Source: CAZSBG01 sp964605145 (lineage in GTDB: Bacteria > Zhuqueibacterota > Zhuqueibacteria > Thermofontimicrobiales > Thermofontimicrobiaceae). From it: a DNA stretch of 64,000 nt. The stretch covers positions 32,248 to 96,247 of the forward strand of contig CAZSBG010000009.1 of NCBI GenBank assembly GCA_964605145.1, in the 5' to 3' direction. The position numbers were made by a program, and so were the translations under genes. This document shows, piece by piece, positions 36,764 through 44,620 of this stretch (its first letter is position 1; each line of letters starts with the position of its first letter). Under the pieces are notes generated by a model. The model did no database searches and had not been told where the DNA came from. It saw nothing but the letters and a program-made list of their open reading frames with translations.

Positions 36764-38860
36764 CTATTTCAAACCTTTTCGTTTGAGCAGCGGTTCGATG
36801 CTCGGCTCAGCGCCGCGGAACCGTTTATACAATACCATGGGATCTTCGGTGCCGCCGGCAGCTAAAATATGGGTGCGGAATTTTGTCGCCGTTTCCTTGT
36901 CGAACAGGCTGGTTTCTTTGAATGCCTGAAATGCGTCCGCGTCCAGCACTTCGGACCAGATGTAGCTATAATAACCGGCAGAGTACCCACCAGAAAAAAT
37001 GTGACGGAAATACGGGCTGCGGTATCTCACCACGATTTCCGGAATCAATCCAATTTTTTTCATGGATTTGTTCTCAAACTGAATGGCGTCTTTTTCTTCC
37101 GGGGTCTCCAGGGTGTGCCAGTCCATGTCCAGAAAAGAAGCTGCCAGATATTCCACTGTGGCAAATCCCTGGTTGAAATGACGCGCCTTTTTGATTTTTT
37201 CGATGAGTTCATCCGGAATTGGCTCGTCGGTTTCAAAATGTTTGTAGTACAATTTCATCACCTCCGGTTCCGAAGCCCAGTTCTCCATAATTTGCGAGGG
37301 CAATTCCACAAAATCGCGGGGAACGGCTGTGCCGGACAATCTTTCATAAGAGCAGTTGGACAATAATCCATGCAGCGCATGGCCAAATTCGTGGAACATA
37401 GTGGACACTTCTTCAAATGTGAGCAGCGATGGTTTATCGCCGGTGGGTTTGGAGAAATTGCCCACATTGCAGATCACCGGGGTAATCATTTGTCCATCTT
37501 TCCGGGATTGTTTCCGGTAGGAGCTCATCCAGGCGCCACCGCGTTTGCTTTCCCGCGGAAAATAATCGACGTACAAAATACCAATGTGAGTGCCATCGGC
37601 TTCTTTCACTTCAAATACGTTAACGTCTTCATGGTACACCGGTATGTCATTGCGTTCATCGAGCGTAATTCCGAAAAGCTTATTGGCCACATCGAAAACA
37701 CCCTGACGCACATTTTCCAGCTTGAAGTAGGGACGCAGCACTTCATCGTCCAGCTCGTATTTTGCTTTCTTCAGCTTTTCTGCGTAATACCACCAGTCCC
37801 AGGGCTGCAATTTGAAATTTTCCCCTCCATCAAAAATCATGGATTGCAGCTCATACGCTTCCTTTTTTGCCATGGTGAGGGCAGGCTCCCAAAGTTTATA
37901 GAGCAAATCGTAAACATTGGCCGGCGCTTTTGCCATATTTTCTTCAAGCACGAAATGAGCGTGTGTTTTGTAATCCAGCAATTTTGCCCGTTCCACACGA
38001 AGGGCGGCAATTCTTGAAAGAATTTTTTTGTTGTCGTATTTGTTATCATTATCGCCTCGATTGATGTAGGCTTTGAAAATCTTTTCCCTGAGATCGCGTT
38101 TTTCTGAATATTGCAGGAAGGGGATCATGCTGGGTTTGTGCAGCGTGAACACCCACTTGCCTTCATGGTCGCGCTGTTTGGCAGCTTCAGCCGCGCCAAT
38201 AACGGCTGCTTCAGGCAATCCTGCGAGATCAGCTTCATTTTCAATCACAAGCTCAAATGCGTTGTCTTCGGCTAAAACATTGTTACCAAAATTCACGGTG
38301 AGTGTTGCAAGTTCTTCGTTTATTTTGCGTAGCGCTGCTTTTTTCTCATCATCCAGATTTGCGCCACCTCGCACAAAATCCTTGAAATATTTTTCCAGCA
38401 GGGTTTCCTGTTCATTGGTGAGTTCCAGTTCATCTTTTTTCTCGAACACAGCTTTCACCCGCTGAAATAAAGTATCATTCAATAAAATATCATCTCCGTG
38501 TTTCGAAAGAAGCGGAGCCATTCTTTGCTGTATGTTCTGGAGAGAGTCGTTCGTGTTCGCTGAAGTCATGTTGAAGAATACATTGGTTGCATTAGTGAGC
38601 AACTCTCCGGAATGTTCCATGGCTTCGATGGTATTTTCGAAGGTGGGTTCTTCATGATTATTGGCAATGGATCGTATTTCTTCGATGTGTTGCTTCATTC
38701 CCTGTACAATGGCAGGCTCAAAATGCTCGTCTTTAATTTTGTTGAAAGGTGGCGTTTTGAACGGTGTTTTCCATTCCGTAAAAAATGGATTGCCGCTGTC
38801 CTGTGCACAGAATGAAAATAACAGACTGACAATAACGGTAAGCAATAGTACTTTTTTCAT
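36764..38860 (-). CDS. dcp: Peptidyl-dipeptidase/oligopeptidase, M3 family, lipoprotein
   Basis: Zinc metallopeptidase of the Dcp type that removes dipeptides from or cleaves oligopeptides. The 698-residue protein starts with a lipoprotein signal (VLLLTVIVSLLFSFC, Cys at about 18), so it acts in the envelope. The zinc site is FHEFGHALHG (about residues 490-499), with the downstream glutamate in the PSQIMENWASEPEVM stretch and the C-terminal SGGYSAGYYSYIWSEVLDADAF motif of the family. Monocistronic with its own terminator. Confidence 0.95.
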   Translation of the reverse strand: MKKVLLLTVIVSLLFSFCAQDSGNPFFTEWKTPFKTPPFNKIKDEHFEPAIVQGMKQHIEEIRSIANNHEEPTFENTIEAMEHSGELLTNATNVFFNMTSANTNDSLQNIQQRMAPLLSKHGDDILLNDTLFQRVKAVFEKKDELELTNEQETLLEKYFKDFVRGGANLDDEKKAALRKINEELATLTVNFGNNVLAEDNAFELVIENEADLAGLPEAAVIGAAEAAKQRDHEGKWVFTLHKPSMIPFLQYSEKRDLREKIFKAYINRGDNDNKYDNKKILSRIAALRVERAKLLDYKTHAHFVLEENMAKAPANVYDLLYKLWEPALTMAKKEAYELQSMIFDGGENFKLQPWDWWYYAEKLKKAKYELDDEVLRPYFKLENVRQGVFDVANKLFGITLDERNDIPVYHEDVNVFEVKEADGTHIGILYVDYFPRESKRGGAWMSSYRKQSRKDGQMITPVICNVGNFSKPTGDKPSLLTFEEVSTMFHEFGHALHGLLSNCSYERLSGTAVPRDFVELPSQIMENWASEPEVMKLYYKHFETDEPIPDELIEKIKKARHFNQGFATVEYLAASFLDMDWHTLETPEEKDAIQFENKSMKKIGLIPEIVVRYRSPYFRHIFSGGYSAGYYSYIWSEVLDADAFQAFKETSLFDKETATKFRTHILAAGGTEDPMVLYKRFRGAEPSIEPLLKRKGLK

Positions 38861-39051
38861 GCGAATTGTTCCTCTGTTTAGTTAGTGGATTGGAATTATT
38901 TGCCATAAAAATAAGAATTTATTTGAATAAATTCAAGGATTTTTTGGAAGGAAAGGAAAATTTTTATAATCCTGATGAAGAACCAAGTTGCTCAACAATA
39001 ATTGAAGATATTTTGATGTAAGATAAAGAAATCATGAATAAGGTGATTCAT

Positions 39052-39093
39052 AAAAAAAAGATCATGTACGAAAAAATGATCGTACATGATCTT
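39052..39093 (-). terminator. Rho-independent terminator of the Rho_N-like gene
   Basis: AGATCATGTACG and CGTACATGATCT form an exact 12-bp stem with a 10-base loop; on the minus strand a run of T follows. Confidence 0.9.
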
Positions 39094-39115
39094 CGTGATG
39101 TTGTCGAATCGTTTA

Positions 39116-39439
39116 TCAAACTGTCGCGCGCTTCAACGCGTTTTTCAGTTTTTTCATTTGATTCCGAACCGCTTTCAATTCTTTATTGTCATGTGCTTCC
39201 AGGGCGGCGTCTCGTTTCTTTTTCAATTGCCGTATTTGAGATTTGATTTTTGATTTATTAACACCAACCACTTCATGGTGGATGTGCATGTCGATATCCA
39301 GCGCTTTGCATACTGCTTCCAGCAAGTGCTCCTTGTTCAATTGAGTGTACCCCTGAACTGCTTCGTGTTCGGTTCCCGCAGCAATTTCACGAAGTTGAGC
39401 GACTGTCTTCTTCTTTAATTCTTCATAAGTGTGAGACAT
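39116..39439 (-). CDS. Small helical protein with a Rho N-terminal-like (SAP-type) domain
   Basis: The 107-residue protein opens with YEELKKKTVAQLREIAAGTEHEAVQGYTQLNKEHLLEAVCKAL, which looks like the helix-extended-loop-helix domain found at the N-terminus of Rho. The rest is a basic coiled-coil-prone region (RQLKKKRDAALEAHDNKELKAVRNQMKKLKNALKRA). It likely binds nucleic acid or a protein partner; a specific role cannot be given. ATG at 39439 has GGAGG six bases upstream. Single gene with its own terminator. Confidence 0.85.
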   Translation of the reverse strand: MSHTYEELKKKTVAQLREIAAGTEHEAVQGYTQLNKEHLLEAVCKALDIDMHIHHEVVGVNKSKIKSQIRQLKKKRDAALEAHDNKELKAVRNQMKKLKNALKRATV

Positions 39440-39704
39440 TGTCATCCTCCTCGACTAAGGTTCTCATTTTTTATGATTCGATACGATTAATTATATTTGT
39501 TCAAACGCGAATTATGCCAATTGCGCAAATTACCGGTTGTCTGTTCAAACAATTCGAAACTATTTTATTTCTCGACTATTGCATATATCGTTTCACTTTT
39601 GACGTTTGCCATTTCACGTCTCACAATTATTTTAATGCATAAAAACCAAAAAGTCAATCACTTTTTTTAGAATACCGCGACGTAGTCTCACCCAGTTTTT
39701 TTCA

Positions 39705-40724
39705 TCATCGATATTTATGAATTGCTTTTACCAGCGCTTCGACATTCTCGAATGGCGCGTCGTTTTCGATTTCCACGTAAAAAATACCGCCGCCGCCCAG
39801 TCGATGGTATCTTTCAGCATATCGCGCAATGGTCGCTTCGATTTGCTGCGGCGAGCCCAGCGGAATCAACGTTTGCCGATCCGGGTGGATGTACAGCGTC
39901 ATTCGGGCAGCTTCGCATTTTTCAAACAGGACCGGGTCTTTTTCGAAAAGCACCAACTGCGGCCAGAGTCCGTGAAAGCCCATATCGATGATTTCATCCA
40001 AAATTTCGCCCATAAATCCGCAGCAGTGAAAGAAAATTTTCCGATTCGCTTTCAGAATCGGTTGCATCATTTTTTCGTAGCGGGGTCTGAAAATTTCCCT
40101 GAACATGGCCGGCGAAATTAGCGTGGAGGATTGTGTGCCCCAGTCATCACCGAAGAAAATCACATCGATGCCGGTGTCGATGAGCAAGTCGATGACCTTC
40201 ATCCAGTGGTCCACGAGGCGATCCAGAAAAGCCAGCAGGTGCCTGTCTTCGGTGGCCAGGCCGATCATCAATTCATCCATGGGCCGCAGCGAATGGAGCC
40301 GCTCCAGAATGGAAATCCAGCCGGAGATGAACAGGTGGGTGTCCTTTTTTTGCTGCACATCCGATTTTTGAAATTCCCGAAAACTGTCGATGGGGGGGAA
40401 CTCGTAATCCTGAGCCGCTTCCCAGGAATCGAACGGAAATTTTTTGGGATGGCCCTGAATGCCGTAGATCAAAAACTCCCAGCAAATTCCCCATTCGTCG
40501 GTTTTGAATTCGTGATACGTGCCATTGGCATCGATGGCTTCGGCTGGCGGCTTCGGAATCGAGTTGAATGTAATCGGATTGTCCGGCGGATATTCATTGA
40601 ACAAATCCAGCATTTTCTGGCCGTGCACATACAGCCCGGCCGTGGAGGGATGATAAAACACCGGGATTTTATCGGGATTGTTGAAATTCATGGCGTCCAA
40701 AAAACGCTGTCTGGGAGTGCTCAT
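39705..40724 (-). CDS. Uroporphyrinogen decarboxylase-fold protein (methyltransferase-like)
   Basis: The 339-residue protein opens with TPRQRFLDAMNFNNPDKIPVF, typical of the URO-D/corrinoid-methyltransferase superfamily, and has FGDDWGTQSSTLISPAMFREIFRPRYEKMM (about 190-220), a stretch shared by its methylcobamide-methyltransferase branch. The HCCGFMGEILDEIIDMG segment follows (about 234-250). True heme-pathway activity is unlikely, since no other heme gene is near. Members of this branch often sit in catabolic loci and are uncharacterised. Upstream of it is a glycosyltransferase-like gene. Confidence 0.8.
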   Translation of the reverse strand: MSTPRQRFLDAMNFNNPDKIPVFYHPSTAGLYVHGQKMLDLFNEYPPDNPITFNSIPKPPAEAIDANGTYHEFKTDEWGICWEFLIYGIQGHPKKFPFDSWEAAQDYEFPPIDSFREFQKSDVQQKKDTHLFISGWISILERLHSLRPMDELMIGLATEDRHLLAFLDRLVDHWMKVIDLLIDTGIDVIFFGDDWGTQSSTLISPAMFREIFRPRYEKMMQPILKANRKIFFHCCGFMGEILDEIIDMGFHGLWPQLVLFEKDPVLFEKCEAARMTLYIHPDRQTLIPLGSPQQIEATIARYAERYHRLGGGGIFYVEIENDAPFENVEALVKAIHKYR

Positions 40725-40779
40725 GGTCGGTCTTTCATAAAATGAAAAAGAGATTCAAAATATAAAAAAGGGATTCCTT

Positions 40780-41739
40780 TCAATTTTCTTTCAGGATATC
40801 CCTGCAAATATCTGCAATTCTCGCGGCGGCGTTTCCGTTTTGAACCGGCTTCATTTTGCGAATTGTGTCTTCATCAAAATCGGAAATTACTCTTTTATCC
40901 AATGCAGCAGCCACCAGGATTGTGGACGAATACCGCGTGATGAGCGTGTGGCAATTGGCGATCATTTCTTCTGCGCTGCCGCTGGTGTAAACCAATGCGT
41001 CCGGGGCTTGGCGGTTTATTTCCCGCGCCGCTCGCTCGTGATTTTCGTTGGGATGGAGTTTGAAAATTAACTGCCTGCCATCGGCCTTTTCCAGAGCGAA
41101 TTGGATAAATTTTTTCCTGTTTTCGAAATGATATTTTTCTCTCAAATCGGATGTGCACACCAGGACAAAGTCTTTATGCGGAAAATCATTATTCGCATAT
41201 TCGATGCAATAATCAAAATTAGGAATGCCGGTCACGCGAATTTTCTCTGGCTTCACCCCACGCTCAATGAACATCTGTTTGAATCCCTCGCTGGCCACAC
41301 AGAAAAATTCATAGTGATCATTCAGCCCGGCGATGGACGTGCCGGCCATCCATAGCGGTAAAAATTTGATTTTGGTTACCAGATGAAACACCCAGTTGAT
41401 GGGATCGATCATCCCTTCCTGAACGAGCACGACTTTTTTGCCGCGCAGGTTTTTCTGCACCAATAGGTCAGAGCAGGTAACCACCAAATCGTAGTCGTCA
41501 TTCTGTCCGCGAAAATCGATTTTCAGTTGGTGCTCATTTAAATAGTCCAAACATTTCTTGACTAATTTATTGCCCACCACGGTCATTTCTGTGAGCTTCA
41601 GCCTGCGAAGATGTTCGACGACGCCGTCCGCATAATGGGGCGTGAAATAGGTGTCGTATTCAGAGAGTTCGGTGGCAACCTTGTGCATTTGCGTTGTTTG
41701 ATTGCGGCTGCCGCCGATGAAGAGAATTTTCTTTTTCAT
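40780..41739 (-). CDS. GT-B-fold glycosyltransferase-like / CDP-glycerol glycerophosphotransferase-like protein
   Basis: The 319-residue cytosolic protein has a Rossmann-type start (KKKILFIGGSRNQTTQMHKVA), a middle KVVLVQEGMIDPINWVF segment, a FKLHPNENHERAAREI motif (about 220-235) and ITRYSSTILVAAALDKRVI near the C-terminus. HPNE and the TRYSST loop recall the nucleotide-binding half of polysaccharide- and teichoic-acid-type transferases and of UDP-GlcNAc 2-epimerases. A polysaccharide role is likely but the exact family is uncertain. It precedes the URO-D-like gene by about 55 bases. Confidence 0.6.
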   Translation of the reverse strand: MKKKILFIGGSRNQTTQMHKVATELSEYDTYFTPHYADGVVEHLRRLKLTEMTVVGNKLVKKCLDYLNEHQLKIDFRGQNDDYDLVVTCSDLLVQKNLRGKKVVLVQEGMIDPINWVFHLVTKIKFLPLWMAGTSIAGLNDHYEFFCVASEGFKQMFIERGVKPEKIRVTGIPNFDYCIEYANNDFPHKDFVLVCTSDLREKYHFENRKKFIQFALEKADGRQLIFKLHPNENHERAAREINRQAPDALVYTSGSAEEMIANCHTLITRYSSTILVAAALDKRVISDFDEDTIRKMKPVQNGNAAARIADICRDILKEN

Positions 41740-41801
41740 CGAAAATTAGTTTCGTTATTCAGTGTGAAATTTGGCAGGGGATTAAATTATAATTTTAGCC
41801 T

Positions 41802-42028
41802 CACTACCGGACACTTTTTCCAAAATTACATTTTAGATCAAATTGTCATGCCCGAATGCCATGTCCAGCTTCCATTAAATTTATAAAGGATGACAGACTG
41901 GGCTTCTATCGGGCATCCATTTGACAAAATTTTATGAGATTCCCGCCAAAAACATGTGACCGAAGGGAATGCCTGTGGTACGGGAATGACAGCTCTACTG
42001 AACATAATTTGAAAAGTGTCCGGTAGTG
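41802..42028. repeat. MITE-like element with 17-bp perfect terminal inverted repeats
   Basis: CACTACCGGACACTTTT at 41802-41818 is the exact reverse complement of AAAAGTGTCCGGTAGTG at 42012-42028. The 227-base interior has no gene but contains GTCAT..-type palindrome pieces and, at its right, about 75 bases matching copy 1 at 31026. No clear target-site duplication is visible. It lies between two minus-strand genes. Confidence 0.85.
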
Positions 42029-42176
42029 AAAATATAGAAAAAAACTTGAGGAATGCAAGGAATAATTGAGGCGAACATTGTAACATCGAATTAGAAAATA
42101 ATACAATTCTCAATTAGCCGTTGACAGTTATCAATCTTCAATTGTCAATAGCTAATTGTCAATGTACATTTATGAT

Positions 42177-43670
42177 TTAAAATTTCTCTTGCTCCGAAAT
42201 CCATTCCACAACAGCGCCGTTCTGTTTCAATGCTTCCCGCAGCATTTTCACATCGATATTTCTGAACTCAATTTTGTTTTTCACGACCTGCGCAGCCGCG
42301 ATGCCGGCAGCTTCGCCCATGGCAAAACACGGGGCCATCACGCGCAGCGGGCCTAACACATCGCGCTCCACGGAAATGGCGCGGCCGGGACATATCAAAT
42401 TTTCCACCGGGTGCGGTACTAAAAGCCGATAGGGGATTGGCGTGACAGGCAGCTTTTTCTGCATCTGTTTATCGTGCATGGGCTGGTAACTGGGACGTTT
42501 CGGATCCGGCAAATCCCAGCCATACGCCGAGAATCCAATGGTGTCCGGGAATTCTTTGCCTTCGATGAGGTCGTCCACGGTGAGCGTGTATTGGCCGAGA
42601 ATGCGCCGCGTTTCGCGAACGCCTAACAGCGGCGCCACGGATTTGATGCGGGCATTCTGAAATCCCGGAAAATGCTTCTTCATTAATTCAAACAATTGCT
42701 GTGTTTCCCGCCGGCCGTGAATCATGCCGCGCGTTACCGATTTGCCGTCGGTTCCGTCGATGCCGGTGAGCCGTGATGTGTTGATCATCATCGAGCCTTT
42801 TTCGTGAAGCTGAACGCTGATGAAAATATCGTACGGGAACGGCCATTCACCAGCCTGGCGCAATTCCTTTATTCTCTCCCTGAACCGCGGGGAATCGTGC
42901 GTTGTAATGTATTTCGCCAATTCATCCTGATTTACATGCGTCACATGAAATTGCAGCGTGGCCGGGGTCGTCAGCCCGTCGCTTTCGCGGCCCTTTACGT
43001 AGCGGCAACCGCTTCGGGCGGCGATGTCAGCGTCGCCGGTGGCATCGATGACCGCAGTCGCCGGCACGGCGGCCAGGCCGCTTTTGTTGAAAATTATCAC
43101 ATGGGTGATGCGATTTTGACTTACTCGCACATCCACAACCTGGGTGAGCAAGAGCAGGTTTATGCCGCCAGTTTCGATTTTTTCATCCAGAAACGCGGCC
43201 ATGGCATAAGGATCGAACGGGATGCCTGTGGCCAACTGGCCCTTGTACCATCCGTGAGGCTGATATTTTATTTCGGAATCCGGCGTTGGAATGAGCGCGA
43301 TGCCGGCTTTCTCGGCTTCCTGCACCATGGTTCGGAACAGTCCGCCAACTGCCCATCGGCTGCCATCGTCGGTGCGACCGCCCAGCCAGTGGGACACCAA
43401 TCCGGAAATGCTCATCCCGCCCAATTGTCCCTGGCTTTCGATGAGCAGCACTTTTTGCTTGGCGCGCCGGGCAGCTAACACCGCAGCAATGCCGGCGGGT
43501 CCGCCTCCGCAGACGACAGCATCGTACGCCTCAATTATGGGAATATCCCGGTTGAAGGAAAGCGTTGAACTATTTTTCGAACGCGCCGTTTTCCAGGGCA
43601 AAATCGACGAAAAAATCGCCCCGGTCGTCGCGCCCAAAAATTTTCGACGGTTGAGGGAGGTCGGTTTCAT
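42177..43670 (-). CDS. Tat-exported FAD-dependent oxidoreductase
   Basis: The 497-residue protein has a twin-arginine signal (SLNRRKFLGATTGAIFSS) and, after it, a dinucleotide-binding fold AVVCGGGPAGIAAVLAARRAKQKVLLIES (about 51-79). ATAVIDATGDADIAARSGC (about 207-225) and the C-terminal LICPGRAISVERDVLGPLRVMAPCFAMGEAAGIAAAQ (about 423-459) are hallmarks of the FAD_oxidored (PF12831-like) group, often found beside glycan or sugar genes in environmental bacteria. The substrate is unknown. Exported with its cofactor already bound, as expected for Tat. Confidence 0.88.
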   Translation of the reverse strand: MKPTSLNRRKFLGATTGAIFSSILPWKTARSKNSSTLSFNRDIPIIEAYDAVVCGGGPAGIAAVLAARRAKQKVLLIESQGQLGGMSISGLVSHWLGGRTDDGSRWAVGGLFRTMVQEAEKAGIALIPTPDSEIKYQPHGWYKGQLATGIPFDPYAMAAFLDEKIETGGINLLLLTQVVDVRVSQNRITHVIIFNKSGLAAVPATAVIDATGDADIAARSGCRYVKGRESDGLTTPATLQFHVTHVNQDELAKYITTHDSPRFRERIKELRQAGEWPFPYDIFISVQLHEKGSMMINTSRLTGIDGTDGKSVTRGMIHGRRETQQLFELMKKHFPGFQNARIKSVAPLLGVRETRRILGQYTLTVDDLIEGKEFPDTIGFSAYGWDLPDPKRPSYQPMHDKQMQKKLPVTPIPYRLLVPHPVENLICPGRAISVERDVLGPLRVMAPCFAMGEAAGIAAAQVVKNKIEFRNIDVKMLREALKQNGAVVEWISEQEKF

Positions 43671-44341
43671 TTTATTCCTTTATTTGTTTAGTATTCAGTT
43701 GCCACGAAGCCTCGAAGTCTCGAAGGCAAAGTATTCCTTTCAAGAAACTTGATTTTTTTTCCAATGTCATTCCCGCATTCTGTTGGCGGAATCCATTGAT
43801 TGTGCAAGACTTGAAATGCAAATAGAATCGTTTCTAATTAGTAAGTTTTTGGTTTTTCGTTTTCAAATAGATTTGCGCCTTCACCGAATCTTGGACACTG
43901 TTTTGGAAATGAAAAATATACTACTGATTTTTTAATCCTTTGTAGCTCATAATTCATTTTATTGGGATCTGTTCGAAATTGTGTGGGTAATTTTAAATCA
44001 GTCAAAAACTAACCAGGGCGCGGAGAATGAACAGAGTTCGCAGAGTTTTTTTAATTTAAAAGCTTTGTGACAACAACTTATTAGTCGAAAAGACAACGTT
44101 TTTTCAGAATTATAAAGATTCAACAATAACTTCTTTTTAAATAAGTGAAGACACTGTTTATAAAAATATGAAATTGAACTTACCCATGTTAATTCGTTTT
44201 TTTTCTTAGCGATCGTTGCTTTCCATTGCGTCCTTGCGGTTAATATTTTTGACCCACCCGAATATGATTAGAACCTTTATTTTAAATCTGCGTGTATCAG
44301 TGAATATCTGTGTCTCAACCCAAAAAGGAGTAAAAATTAAT
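43671..44341. other. Long intergenic region with decayed repeats
   Basis: About 670 AT-rich bases. It holds half a GTCATTCCCGC palindrome (43765-43791) and decayed pieces of the CCACGAAG (43699-43726) and GGCGCGGAG..GAGTTCGCAGAG (44007-44036) type. I found no gene or terminator. Confidence 0.5.
43765..43791. repeat. Half-copy of the GTCATTCCCGC palindrome
   Basis: GTCATTCCCGC is followed after seven bases by GGCGGAAT, forming an imperfect hairpin like the left half of the 56356 element. Confidence 0.6.
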
Positions 44342-44572
44342 TTAGCTCTGCTTCGTCCCTGTATAAACAAACGCGTGTCGGTTCATTTTGATGTACCCAC
44401 CCATAACCGTTCCGATAATTTTGCCGCACGGGCATAGCACATTCGTCCCGTCAAATTCGGCGTCATAAATTTTGGTGATCCGCGAGCGGTAGCATCGCAG
44501 CACCTCGCCGCTGCCGATTTTTTCGTACTTCCAAAGTTTTCGCTTGCAGCCGGCGCATTTTATGGTTAACAT
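44342..44572 (-). CDS. Small zinc-ribbon-like protein
   Basis: The 76-residue protein has two metal-ligand pairs, CAGCKRKLWKYEKIGSG near the N-terminus (CxxC) and NVLCPCGKIIGT (CxCG) in the middle, plus a lone Cys (VLRCYR). A basic, beta-rich fold of this kind often binds RNA, DNA or a protein partner; I do not recognise a family. It follows no operon partner closely (the gene at 44621 ends 49 bases downstream of its start on the same strand). Confidence 0.75.
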   Translation of the reverse strand: MLTIKCAGCKRKLWKYEKIGSGEVLRCYRSRITKIYDAEFDGTNVLCPCGKIIGTVMGGYIKMNRHAFVYTGTKQS

Positions 44573-44620
44573 GTGATTTCCATTTTCTTAATTTCTTTAG
44601 CTCACAATTCGGGAGCCATT

